A DNA stretch of 64,000 bases from Streptomyces sp. NBC_00457. Its GTDB lineage: Bacteria; Actinomycetota; Actinomycetes; Streptomycetales; Streptomycetaceae. How positions within the stretch are numbered: position 1 is the first letter of the stretch; every line of letters begins with the position of its first letter. The position numbers and the translations under genes were made by a program. The notes below the pieces were generated by a model, which ran no database searches, was not told where the DNA came from, and was given only the letters and a program-made list of their open reading frames with translations. Below, piece by piece: positions 57,389 to 64,000 of this stretch. The DNA lies in assembly GCF_036014015.1 (NCBI RefSeq), contig NZ_CP107905.1, positions 10,044,001 through 10,108,000 of the forward strand. The letters are read 5' to 3'.

Positions 57389-58623
57389 GACGGATCTCCT
57401 GGCTGGTCGGGGGAGCGGCGGCTGAACCGGACGGGCAGCGAGGTCAGCGAGCGGTGGAAGGGTCCCGGGCGCCAGCTCAGTCGTTCGCGTGGCAGGACCG
57501 GCCGCAGATCGGGCAGCCACTGGGTGAGCCGTTCGATCGCCTCGGTGGCGATGAGCAGCGTGTGCTGCTTGACCGGGCAGGCGTGCGGGCCCGCCGACCA
57601 GGACAGATGCGAGGCGTCCTGGGGGTGCCGGTCGTCGGTGCGCTCCCGCTCGGCGAAGTGCGCGAGCGCCCCGTACGAGATCACCACCGGAACCGCGGCC
57701 CTGATCCACGCCCCGTGGAAGGTCACGGCCCTGCGGGCGTAGTGGATGCCGTAGTTGGCCAGGGGCGTCTCGTGGTGCAGCACCTCCACCACCGCGTCCA
57801 TCACGGGGCGGGAACCGCTGGTCAGCGTCGAGTAGTAGAGCGGGTTGCCGAGGATCCGGGACAGCGCGTTGGACACCAGGTTCGCCGTCGGTTCGTGTCC
57901 GGCGCCGAGGGTGAGGAACACCTGCCAGGTGACCTCCTCCGGAGTGAGCCCGGCCGGATGGTCGAGGAGCCTGCTCGGCAGGTCGTCGCCGCGCTGCTCG
58001 GTCTTGGCGGCGATCAGCTCCATGATGTAGCCGCCGAACTCCGCCTCGCCCTGCGCCGCTTCCGCGCCGCCCTCCATCATCCGGCCCAGCGCCGCGTCGA
58101 GCCGGTCGCTGTGGCTGTCCGGCAGTCCGAACAGGCTGTTGAACACCAGCGCCATCAACGGCCGCGCGAACTCGCCGACCAGATCCGCCTCGCCCCGCGG
58201 CCCGAACCGGCTCACCAGCACATGCACGGCCCTGTGGACACGGGCGCGCAGGTCGTGCGGTTCGATGCCGTCGAAGGTGTCGATCAGCGTGGTGCGGTAG
58301 CGGAGATGGGCCGCCCCGTCCGCGAACAGGGAGTTGGGCCGCCAGCGCATCATGCCGAGCACCGGCGAGTCGTCGGCGACGGTGGCCTCCCACGGCCGCG
58401 GATCGTGCGAGAACGTGTCCGTGTCGTGCAGCAGCTCCAGCGCGGCCCGCCGGTCGGTGACGACGTACGCCGGTACACCCGGGGCGAGTTCGGCCCAGCC
58501 GACCGGGCCCTGGGCGCGCAGGGCGTCGTAGTAGCCGTACGGATCCAGCGCGAAACCGTCCTCCCACAGCCGTACCGGGGTGGAGAGGGAGAAGGCCTGC
58601 TGGGCGGGGGGATAGGTGGTCAC
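57385..58623 (-). CDS. Non-canonical cytochrome P450 of the conservon (CYP157-like, CvnE position)
   Basis: 412 residues from GTG 58623, overlapping the GTPase gene stop (GTGA). I-helix: FLTLGAGHEPTANLVSNALS. Haem loop: LSWSAGPHACPVKQ with the axial Cys. The K-helix reads VVEVLHHETPLANYG: the usually invariant ExxR is E-V-L-H here, lacking the Arg. CYP157 members of Streptomyces conservons are known to deviate from ExxR, so this is an expected but striking property. Pairs with the downstream P450. Activity and substrate unknown; an inactive or structural role is possible. Confidence 0.9.
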   Translation of the reverse strand: MTTYPPAQQAFSLSTPVRLWEDGFALDPYGYYDALRAQGPVGWAELAPGVPAYVVTDRRAALELLHDTDTFSHDPRPWEATVADDSPVLGMMRWRPNSLFADGAAHLRYRTTLIDTFDGIEPHDLRARVHRAVHVLVSRFGPRGEADLVGEFARPLMALVFNSLFGLPDSHSDRLDAALGRMMEGGAEAAQGEAEFGGYIMELIAAKTEQRGDDLPSRLLDHPAGLTPEEVTWQVFLTLGAGHEPTANLVSNALSRILGNPLYYSTLTSGSRPVMDAVVEVLHHETPLANYGIHYARRAVTFHGAWIRAAVPVVISYGALAHFAERERTDDRHPQDASHLSWSAGPHACPVKQHTLLIATEAIERLTQWLPDLRPVLPRERLSWRPGPFHRSLTSLPVRFSRRSPDQPGDPS

Positions 58624-59228
58624 CGGTGCTCCGGGGGGTGGCGGTCGATCAGGTGCTGGACCAGCGCGAGCAGCGCGTCGATCGAGGAGTCCGCGTCCCG
58701 CGCGTCGCACACGAGCATCGGGGTCGTCGGCTCCAAGTCGAGGGCGGCGCGCAGCTGTTCGTCGGTGTAGTGGCGGGGCGCGTCGGGGAAGGCGTTGAAG
58801 GCGACCGCGTACGGCAGGCCGGTCTCCTCGACCAGGCCGAGCACGTCGAACGACGCGTCGATCCGACGGCTGTCCACCAGGACGAGCGCGCCGAGCGCCC
58901 CGTACGCGATGTCGTCCCACAGCGAACGGAACCGCTCCTGCCCCGGCGTGCCGAAGAGATAGAGCACGATGCCGTCCGGCAGGCTGATCCGCCCGAAGTC
59001 GATGGCGACGGTCGTCGTCGACTTGTCCCGCACGCCGGCGACATCGTCCGTCTGCGCGGAGGCCTCGCTGAGCGGCTCCTCGGTGTGCAGCGGCCGGATC
59101 TCGGAGACGGAGTCGATCAGGGTCGTCTTGCCCACCCCGAAGGGCCCGGCGACGAGGATCTTCACCAACTCGCGGGCGGTCTCGGGCAAATGGGTGCGGC
59201 TAGTCGTGCTTGAGGGCGCGGAGGCCAT
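58620..59228 (-). CDS. Ras-like GTPase/ATP-binding protein of the conservon (CvnD)
   Basis: 202 residues. The P-loop VAGPFGVGKTTLID is at about residue 26; the switch II/G3 region is LYLFGTPGQERFRSLWDDIA; VAFNAFPDAP replaces the usual NKxD. This is the CvnD pattern, a small GTPase that works with a roadblock protein (CvnB) at the membrane next to the CvnA kinase. Start ATG 59228 overlaps the DUF742 gene by 29 bases; its stop overlaps the P450 start (GTGA). Confidence 0.95.
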   Translation of the reverse strand: MASAPSSTTSRTHLPETARELVKILVAGPFGVGKTTLIDSVSEIRPLHTEEPLSEASAQTDDVAGVRDKSTTTVAIDFGRISLPDGIVLYLFGTPGQERFRSLWDDIAYGALGALVLVDSRRIDASFDVLGLVEETGLPYAVAFNAFPDAPRHYTDEQLRAALDLEPTTPMLVCDARDADSSIDALLALVQHLIDRHPPEHR

Positions 59229-59562
59229 CGGCCACTCTCTTCAGCAGGTCGGGGGCGAACCGTTCGGCGGGCGGGATCGGCGGGCGGGCCAGCGCCAGGC
59301 CCCGGTCGACGAGATCGGCGGCCAGCACGCGCACCGCGGACACCGGCAGCTCCAGCAGGGCCGCGGCCTCCACCACCGTCAGCGATCCGCCGTCCAGGGC
59401 TTCCAGCAGGGCCAGTTGAGCGGCGGGCAGGTCCGCGGGCGCGGGCGTCCCGCTGCCGGTGAGGACCGTCAGCCGCTCCAGCTGGGGGCGGCTCGGCCGG
59501 GCCACGCCGCCGGTCGACAGATACGCGGGTACGAGGGGACGGCCGCCACGCCGGACGGTCAT
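59200..59562 (-). CDS. DUF742 protein of the conservon (CvnC)
   Basis: 120 residues. N-terminal RPLVPAYLSTGGVARPSRPQ and a winged-helix-like core (LLEALDGGSLTVVEAAALLE, LPVSAVRVLAADLVDRGLAL) are diagnostic of DUF742, ending FAPDLLKRVADGLRALKHD. ATG 59562 overlaps the roadblock gene's stop (ATGA). Its role in the conservon is unclear; it may regulate the GTPase or bind DNA. Confidence 0.94.
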   Translation of the reverse strand: MTVRRGGRPLVPAYLSTGGVARPSRPQLERLTVLTGSGTPAPADLPAAQLALLEALDGGSLTVVEAAALLELPVSAVRVLAADLVDRGLALARPPIPPAERFAPDLLKRVADGLRALKHD

Positions 59563-59981
59563 ACGGGCGTGTCGCCGTCGGTTCCCCGGGGCGCGGCCGC
59601 CATCGCCTTCTCGCCCAGCCGTGCCACTTGCGAGTGGACACGGTGCGCGAGCAGATCGAGGCGGACCTCGCCGTCCCCGTACGCGGCCACGCAGGTGCCG
59701 TGATCCGTCGGGACGATGAGGACATAGCCGTGGTCGGACTCGATGACGACCTGCCGCACCTCCGCCTGGTCCCGGTCGGCGAAGGCCGCCGCGGCCGTCC
59801 GGCACGCCCCCTGAACGGTGCTGGTGATGGCGGCCACCCGCTCGGCCGACGGCTGCGCCAGCGCGTCCGTGTACCCCTTCACCAGCCCGTCCCGCGTCAG
59901 CAGGACGGCGGCCACGACATGCGGTACCTGGAGGATCGGCTCCAGCACCCACGCCGTCTCGCCTGCATCGCGGCTGGTCAT
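59559..59981 (-). CDS. Roadblock/LC7-domain protein of the conservon (CvnB)
   Basis: 140 residues of the roadblock/LC7 fold: WVLEPILQVPHVVAAVLLTR, DGLVKGYTDALAQPSAERVA, ACRTAAAAFADRDQAEVRQV, IESDHGYVLIVPTDHGTCVA. Roadblock proteins act as regulators or GAP-like partners of small GTPases; here the partner is the CvnD GTPase encoded two genes downstream. Start and stop overlap both neighbours (ATGA). Confidence 0.94.
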   Translation of the reverse strand: MTSRDAGETAWVLEPILQVPHVVAAVLLTRDGLVKGYTDALAQPSAERVAAITSTVQGACRTAAAAFADRDQAEVRQVVIESDHGYVLIVPTDHGTCVAAYGDGEVRLDLLAHRVHSQVARLGEKAMAAAPRGTDGDTPV

Positions 59982-61354
59982 CGCGCCGCTCCCCCCTCAT
60001 CATGGTCGGTCTGTTCGGTCTCGTGCTGCACGGCGGGTACGGCGTCGTCGTCCCGCGCGCGTGCGGCGGCGGTGCCGGACTGCAGCGCGCCGAGCGCCGC
60101 GGCGGCGTCCTCCGGGCGCCGCGCGGGAGGCCGCGGCTCGGGTTCGGCCGGTGCGGCGGCTGCCCGGGTACGACGTCGGCGCTGCGGCAGGCCTCCGGCG
60201 TCCCCCGGGCTGTGGTGCCCGGACCCGGCGGCCTCCTCGTCCTGTTCGCTGCCGTAACTGTGAACGGCGGTGGGCACGTTCTTGCGCGTCGAGCGCGGGG
60301 CGCTGGCCGCCGGCGGCTGTGCGGCGGGGTCGATACGGGTGAGCAGATGGCTGTCGACGAGCAGCACCGCGCGCACACCGCCGTACGGGGAGGGCGAGGA
60401 GAGGTCCACGCTCAGGTCGAACTGCCGGGTCAGCCGGCCGATCGCGGCGAGTCCCATGCGCGGCGGGTCACCGAGGTCGGTGAGCAGGATCGGCTCGGTG
60501 CCGGCCACCATCCGCTGGGCGCGGGCCCGTTCGTCCTGCGTCATGCCGAGACCGGCGTCGTCGATGGTGACGCAGACGCCGTGATGGACGTGCTCCAGGC
60601 TGACCGTGACGTCGGTGTCGGGTGCGGAGTGGCGCAGGGCGTTGTCGAGGAGTTCGGCGACGATGATGGCGACCGGCTCGACCGCGTGGGACACCAGGGC
60701 GGTGCCCGCCTCCAGGTGGTTGTGGACCCGGACCCGGTGATAGCCCGCCAGCCGGGCCTGACCGCCGGTCACCGCCTCCACCAGGTGCGACTCCTCGCGG
60801 GCCAGCCCGACCCAGGCCCCGCACACGACCGCGGCGACCTGCGCCCGCCGCAGCGACTGCTCGTTCTCGTGGTCCAGTTGGAACAGTGTCTGCGCCAACT
60901 CCGGGTCGTCGTACTGCTGTTGCAGCCCGCGCAGGGCGTCCTGGAGCCGGTACAGGCCCGCTTGGATCTCCCGCGTGGCGCCGCGCATCCCGGCCTGCGC
61001 CGCCGCGTCGATCCGGGTGCGTTGCGCCGCCAGCTCCGTGCGCAGCCCTTTCAGCACGTGCTCCATCGCGACACCGAGCGGCGTACCGGCGTGCTGCGGA
61101 TTCAGCGGGCCCGGCACCACGACGTGCGGATGCGCCAGTTGCCGTGCGGCGGCCGGGACGCGGCGTGCCGCGAGATGCTCGACCTCGGAGGTGAACGCCA
61201 GGGGAGCGCCGTCGAGTTGGGCACGTAATCGGGCGATCTCCTCACGCTGCGCGGCTTGTTGACGCCGGGATCGCAGCAGCCCGCCGAGGAGGGCGAGCGC
61301 GGACAGTGTGCCGACGGCGAGACCGCCGGCCACCAGGTCCGGTAGTTCGATCAT
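59978..61354 (-). CDS. Conservon sensor histidine kinase-like protein (CvnA)
   Basis: 458 residues from ATG 61354 (an alternative ATG is at 61369). A single N-terminal membrane span (LVAGGLAVGTLSALALLGGLL) is followed by a coiled helix (QQAAQREEIARLRAQLDG) and an HATPase_c domain (about 255-365: IIVAELLDNALRHSAPDTDV, CVTIDDAGLGMTQDERARAQ, MGLAAIGRLTRQFDLSVDL). No classical His-box is seen, as usual for CvnA. The last about 90 residues are disordered and Arg/Ala/Glu/Pro-rich. First gene of the conservon; the membrane anchor recruits the CvnB/C/D complex. Confidence 0.93.
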   Translation of the reverse strand: MIELPDLVAGGLAVGTLSALALLGGLLRSRRQQAAQREEIARLRAQLDGAPLAFTSEVEHLAARRVPAAARQLAHPHVVVPGPLNPQHAGTPLGVAMEHVLKGLRTELAAQRTRIDAAAQAGMRGATREIQAGLYRLQDALRGLQQQYDDPELAQTLFQLDHENEQSLRRAQVAAVVCGAWVGLAREESHLVEAVTGGQARLAGYHRVRVHNHLEAGTALVSHAVEPVAIIVAELLDNALRHSAPDTDVTVSLEHVHHGVCVTIDDAGLGMTQDERARAQRMVAGTEPILLTDLGDPPRMGLAAIGRLTRQFDLSVDLSSPSPYGGVRAVLLVDSHLLTRIDPAAQPPAASAPRSTRKNVPTAVHSYGSEQDEEAAGSGHHSPGDAGGLPQRRRRTRAAAAPAEPEPRPPARRPEDAAAALGALQSGTAAARARDDDAVPAVQHETEQTDHDEGGAAR

Positions 61355-61713
61355 CGAATCGGTTTCCATGCGAAGTCGGGCAGGGGCGGGTCCGAGGCCC
61401 GTGGACCAGGCACTCGTCGCACAGTACACACCGTCATCGACCGGTCTCGCACGGTCGATGGAAACATCGTTCCGAAAGGGGCCGTTTTCTGTTCGTATTT
61501 CGTACGGCGGTGCAGTCACGCGCCGGGCCCCGTCCTGGAGGCGGCACGGAAGCGGGCACCGTCCGCCGTGTGAGCGGGTTCAGCGGCCTGTGGCGCAGCC
61601 GCACGATCGGGCCGGCTCCGGTTGCGGGCGCGAACGGGTGGGTGTCCCCTGAGCCGTACGCGCTGCGCGCGTGGCCGGCCGGGCGGCCCGGCCGGGGATC
61701 GCAGGGAGGCGGG

Positions 61714-62124
61714 ATGCCAGGACGGTGGTACGCCTCAGGCATCGCGGTGGCGGTGGTCGCCGTCACCGTCGGCTCATGCGCCACGCCCGCCGAGCGGCGT
61801 GACCGCGTCACCGCCGACGTCACCCGTTTCGAGCGGGCGCTGGACGCCGAGCAGTACAGGGATCTGTGCGCGGCGCTCGCCCCCTCCACCAGGCAGGAAC
61901 TGGAGCAGTCGGCCAAGAGCCGGTGCGAGCGGGCGATCGGCGAGGAAGAGCTTCCCGCCGCCGGTGCCGTACGGCAGGTGGACGTGTACGGCCGCCAGGC
62001 CCGGGTGGTGCTGGAGCACGACACCGTCTTCCTGGCCCGTTTCCCCGAGGGCTGGAAGGTGACCGCCGCCGGATGCCGGCCCCGGTCCCAGCAGCCGTAC
62101 CAGTGCGAGATCAAGGGCGGGTGA
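61714..62124 (+). CDS. Small lipoprotein
   Basis: 136 residues from ATG 61714, with GGGAGG upstream. A lipoprotein signal (IAVAVVAVTVGSCATP) has the lipobox VGSC, with Cys22 as the likely lipidated residue. The mature part (RFERALDAEQYRDLCAALAP, ...DVYGRQARVVLEHDTVFLAR, FPEGWKVTAAGCRPRS) is a small alpha/beta domain with three cysteines; the fold resembles NTF2-like lipoproteins but no function is known. On the outer face of the membrane. Followed after 7 bases by a 27-residue miniprotein and a DUF6766-like gene. Confidence 0.85.
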   Translation: MPGRWYASGIAVAVVAVTVGSCATPAERRDRVTADVTRFERALDAEQYRDLCAALAPSTRQELEQSAKSRCERAIGEEELPAAGAVRQVDVYGRQARVVLEHDTVFLARFPEGWKVTAAGCRPRSQQPYQCEIKGG

Positions 62125-62131
62125 GAAGACC

Positions 62132-62215
62132 ATGAGGACGCTGTTCGTAGGGACGCTTCTGGTGGTAGCTCTCGGCCTGGCGTACTTCATGGCCTTGGGA
62201 CTGATGCGCCGATGA
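62132..62215 (+). CDS. 27-residue single-span membrane miniprotein
   Basis: ATG 62132 to TGA 62213-62215 encodes 27 residues: MRTLFVGTLLVVALGLAYFM, then ALGLMRR. It is one hydrophobic span flanked by Arg at both ends. GAGAAG lies just upstream, and its stop overlaps the ATG of the next gene (ATGA), which is a strong sign of translation. Too short for standard gene callers. It may act with the DUF6766-like membrane protein encoded next. Confidence 0.6.
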   Translation: MRTLFVGTLLVVALGLAYFMALGLMRR

Positions 62216-62937
62216 GTACGGAACCGGCGCCCGGCAACGGCACCACCGCGGCCCCGCACCGTGCGCGGCGGTTCCTCCGCCACAACAGTCTCGGCCTGTT
62301 CTTCATGGGCACGTTCCTGCTCGCCCTGGCGGGCCAGGCCGTGGTGGGGCACGCGGCGTTCAACAACCAGCTCCGCACCGACGACATGGCACTCATCAGC
62401 TTCGGCGCCTACGTGACCACGTCGGACTTCGCCGTCGACGTCACCGAGAACTGGCAGTCCGAGTACCTGCAGTTCTTCCTCTACATCTTCGCCACCGTCT
62501 GGCTGCTGCAGCGCGGCTCACCGGAGTCCAAGGAACTCGACAGGGCGGGCACCGAGTCGGACAAGGAGCAGATGACCGGCGAACACGCCAGGGACGACTC
62601 CCCGCGATGGGCCGCGGCCACGGACTGGCGCGGCGTGCTCTTCTCCCGCTCGCTCGGCCTGGCCATGGGGACCATCTTCCTGCTGTCCTGGCTGGCCCAG
62701 TCCGTCACGGGTGTCGCCGCCTACAACGAACAGCAGTTGCGCCAACTCCAGGCCCCCCTGTCCTGGGCCGAGTACCTCTCCTCCGCGGACTTCTGGGACC
62801 GCACCCTGCAGAACTGGCAGTCCGAGCTGCTCGCCGTCGGCTCCATGGCCGTCCTCGCCATCTACCTGAGGCAACGAGGTTCACCGGAGTCCAAGCCCGT
62901 CGGGGCGCCCCACTCCGCCACCGGCGTCGAAGGCTGA
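62212..62937 (+). CDS. DUF6766-like membrane protein
   Basis: 241 residues with four predicted spans in two matching halves. The first half ends VTENWQSEYLQFFLYIFATV, then WLLQRGSPESK; the second ends LQNWQSELLAVGSMAVLAIY, then LRQRGSPESK. The first-half FLRHNSLGLFFMGTFLLALA corresponds to FSRSLGLAMGTIFLLSWLAQ in the second. This internal duplication is typical of the family. Function unknown; membrane-located. ATG 62212 overlaps the miniprotein stop. Confidence 0.85.
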   Translation: MSTEPAPGNGTTAAPHRARRFLRHNSLGLFFMGTFLLALAGQAVVGHAAFNNQLRTDDMALISFGAYVTTSDFAVDVTENWQSEYLQFFLYIFATVWLLQRGSPESKELDRAGTESDKEQMTGEHARDDSPRWAAATDWRGVLFSRSLGLAMGTIFLLSWLAQSVTGVAAYNEQQLRQLQAPLSWAEYLSSADFWDRTLQNWQSELLAVGSMAVLAIYLRQRGSPESKPVGAPHSATGVEG

Positions 62938-62967
62938 GCGGACCGGGGCCGGGAAGGGGCGGCGTCG

Positions 62968-63137
62968 GACATCGCCGTGCTGGACGGACGCAGGGTGGGC
63001 GTCCGGGGCCGCGCGGGCGACCGGGTCAACCACGGCCGGCTCTTGCCCGAAGGACCTCTTCGCGTGGCAGGCCCATGCCTCACGGGACCGGCGGACGGAA
63101 GCCCGCGTCCACCGTGGTGACCGGCAAGGATCCCTAG
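62968..63137 (+). pseudogene. Fragment of a molybdopterin oxidoreductase (NarB/FdhF-like)
   Basis: Frame 1 from 62968 reads DIAVLDGRRVGVRGRAGDRV, NHGRLLP; from 63050 the +1 frame reads KDLFAWQAHASRDR. Together they match the N-terminal region of assimilatory nitrate reductase/formate dehydrogenase-type molybdoenzymes (VxGVRGRAxDRVNHGRLxxKDLFxWQA). No start or Fe-S cysteines are present, and the frame is broken, so it is a decayed remnant. The end position is approximate. Confidence 0.5.
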
Positions 63138-63147
63138 ACCGGCCGCG

Positions 63148-63339
63148 TCACGGTCCTGACCAGCCGCTCTCCCACTCCGCGGCGTCCCCTTCCTTGGCCT
63201 CTTCGCCCGCGCGGTCCCCCTCCGCCTGCGAAGGGGTCGTCCGTGGCGCCTCCTGAGGATCGCCCTGCTCTGTCTTCCGTTCCGTCGCGGTGTCGTCCTG
63301 CCGCTCGCCCTCTGCCTGGGACGGGGTGTGCTCACTCAT
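63148..63339 (-). CDS. Small acidic hydrophilic protein with internal repeat (63 aa)
   Basis: 63 residues from ATG 63339, with GGAGG 6 bases upstream. Very rich in Glu, Asp, Gln and Thr; no hydrophobic segment. TPSQAEGER near the start recurs as TPSQAEGDR in the middle. Probably intrinsically disordered. The ribosome-binding site and the repeat support translation; no function known. Confidence 0.65.
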   Translation of the reverse strand: MSEHTPSQAEGERQDDTATERKTEQGDPQEAPRTTPSQAEGDRAGEEAKEGDAAEWESGWSGP

Positions 63340-63440
63340 CGTCGGCCTCCCTGGTGCGAACGCCGTTTGGTGTGTCGGGTGTGCTGGGGTGCCCTGTCGT
63401 CCCTCGTGCTCGGGCGGGGATGACGGCAGTCGGTCCCTCA

Positions 63441-63679
63441 TCAAGCGTCACTCCTGGCGTGTGCGGTGCCCTTGCCGGGGGCGGCACGCAGCCAGCCGGC
63501 GATCCACCCTGTCTGCATCGCGGCATCCAGGCGGTACGTCGGCCGGATCCGCCCCTCGGCCCGAAGACCCACTCGAAGCCGCGCAGATGCGCCAGCGGCC
63601 GCAGCCCGCCCACGATGTTGAACAGGCCGTGCGCCACCGCGACCGCGGCCGCCCGCTCCGGCACTCCCGCCCTGCCCAT
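63441..63679 (-). pseudogene. Frameshifted small gene (unknown family)
   Basis: ATG 63679, after GGAG, gives MGRAGVPERAAAVAVAHGLF, NIVGGLRPLAHLRGFEWVFG; after a frameshift near 63559 the next frame continues EGRIRPTYRLDAAMQTGWIA, GWLRAAPGKGTA to the stop at 63441. The two parts fit a single short Streptomyces protein. A one-base deletion, or a sequencing error, breaks the frame. The palindrome at 63703-63740 lies just upstream of its start. Confidence 0.5.
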
Positions 63680-63702
63680 ACCGCTGTCCACTCCGCTCCC
63701 TG

Positions 63703-63740
63703 CCTGCCAGGTCGGCCGGGTACCCGGCCGACCTGGCAGG
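63703..63740. terminator. 38-bp perfect palindrome (probable terminator of the GntR gene)
   Basis: Arms CCTGCCAGGTCGGCCGGG and its exact reverse complement are separated by TA, giving 38 bp of perfect symmetry. It lies 46 bases beyond the stop of the minus-strand GntR gene and 24 before the next start. No strong U-tract follows. It would form a very stable hairpin that could end transcription. Confidence 0.6.
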
Positions 63741-63785
63741 AAAACGCAGGTCACCGGCCCAGCTCAACCGTCGTCGTGACCCACG

Positions 63786-64000
63786 TCAGATGGCGTCGCG
63801 AATGGCCCGTTCGAAGCCCACTACGTGACTGCGGGCCAGCTCTGACGCCTTGTCGGGGTCACCGGCGACGATCGACTCGATCAGCGGTCCGTGTTCCTCG
63901 ACGTGGCCGGCCATGTCGGGCAGGCGGTCGATGAACAGGCACCAGATGCGGGTGGCCAGGTTGTCGTGGCGGACGAGGGTGTCCTCCAGGTACGGGTTGT
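63786..64000 (-). CDS. GntR-family regulator, FCD domain (5' end outside window)
   Basis: About 71 C-terminal residues; the gene continues beyond the window edge. NPYLEDTLVRHDNLATRIWC, LFIDRLPDMAGHVEEHGPLI, ESIVAGDPDKASELARSHVV match the last helices of the FCD ligand-binding domain, with conserved His residues that usually bind metal. The HTH lies outside the window. Target unknown. Confidence 0.85.
   Translation of the reverse strand, partial: NPYLEDTLVRHDNLATRIWCLFIDRLPDMAGHVEEHGPLIESIVAGDPDKASELARSHVVGFERAIRDAI

Noticed and set aside
1..64000. CRISPR arrays, tRNA and rRNA genes
   Set aside because: No regularly spaced repeats of 24-40 bases and no tRNA cloverleaf or rRNA-like stretch was seen on either strand.

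Overview
This is high-GC DNA with GTG/TTG starts, strong third-position GC bias and stop/start overlaps (ATGA, GTGA). It looks like a Streptomyces or close-relative chromosome. Supporting content includes a complete conservon (kinase, roadblock, DUF742, Ras-like GTPase and two P450s), an Rv2629-like ribosome factor, a PAS-GAF-SpoIIE-HATPase phosphatase, a HPII-type catalase, GH64 and GH32 secreted enzymes, and many TetR/MarR/MerR/LacI/AraC regulators. I saw no rRNA, tRNA, CRISPR array or replication origin. Gene order, with many small regulator-plus-enzyme pairs, suggests an accessory or arm-proximal region rather than the core; this is inference.

Layout. 1-9.3 kb: regulator/enzyme pairs (two TetR, a MarR pseudogene, MerR with an oxidoreductase, a secreted esterase, an MFS pump with a divergent XRE-cupin regulator, an XRE-MmyB-like regulator divergent from an SDR). 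9.6-15.2 kb: a stress block with an Rv2629/Balon-like protein, a DUF2231-Rieske membrane protein, a large catalase and a FUSC membrane protein. 15.2-22.2 kb: epimerase, Fpg/Nei glycosylase, MarR, peroxiredoxin, SpoIIE-type phosphatase, secreted cupin, aldo/keto reductase. 22.5-24.5 kb: a lone, unusually long TnpB/Cas12-type RuvC nuclease gene ending in a 35-nt hairpin, with no transposase partner. 24.5-31.9 kb: a fructan-use locus (LacI regulator, intracellular GH32, ABC permeases and binding protein, divergent secreted GH32) with shared LacI-type operators.

31.9-45.4 kb: small membrane proteins, a VOC-SnoaL fusion overlapping an AraC gene, TauD and LLM oxygenases, a metallophosphoesterase, an MHYT sensor, a WYL regulator/VOC pair, a TetR with a two-gene target operon and twin palindromes, a GH64 glucanase behind a CebR-like box, a dienelactone hydrolase and a YciO-type protein. 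45.7-56.2 kb: a divergent cell-surface glycan locus (UDP-GlcNAc 2-epimerase, UDP-ManNAc-type dehydrogenase, three glycosyltransferase genes, two methyltransferases and a large coiled-coil hybrid protein). 56.2-61.4 kb: the conservon, whose first P450 lacks the ExxR arginine. 61.7-64 kb: a lipoprotein, a 27-residue membrane miniprotein coupled to a DUF6766-like protein, gene remnants, a 38-bp perfect palindrome and a truncated GntR/FCD regulator.

Most interesting: the solitary TnpB-like gene with its terminal hairpin, the surface-glycan locus with its unclassified hybrid protein, and the conservon with the non-canonical P450. Several broken genes (MarR with an in-frame TAG, MerR tail, molybdopterin oxidoreductase fragment, frameshifted short gene) show active gene decay.
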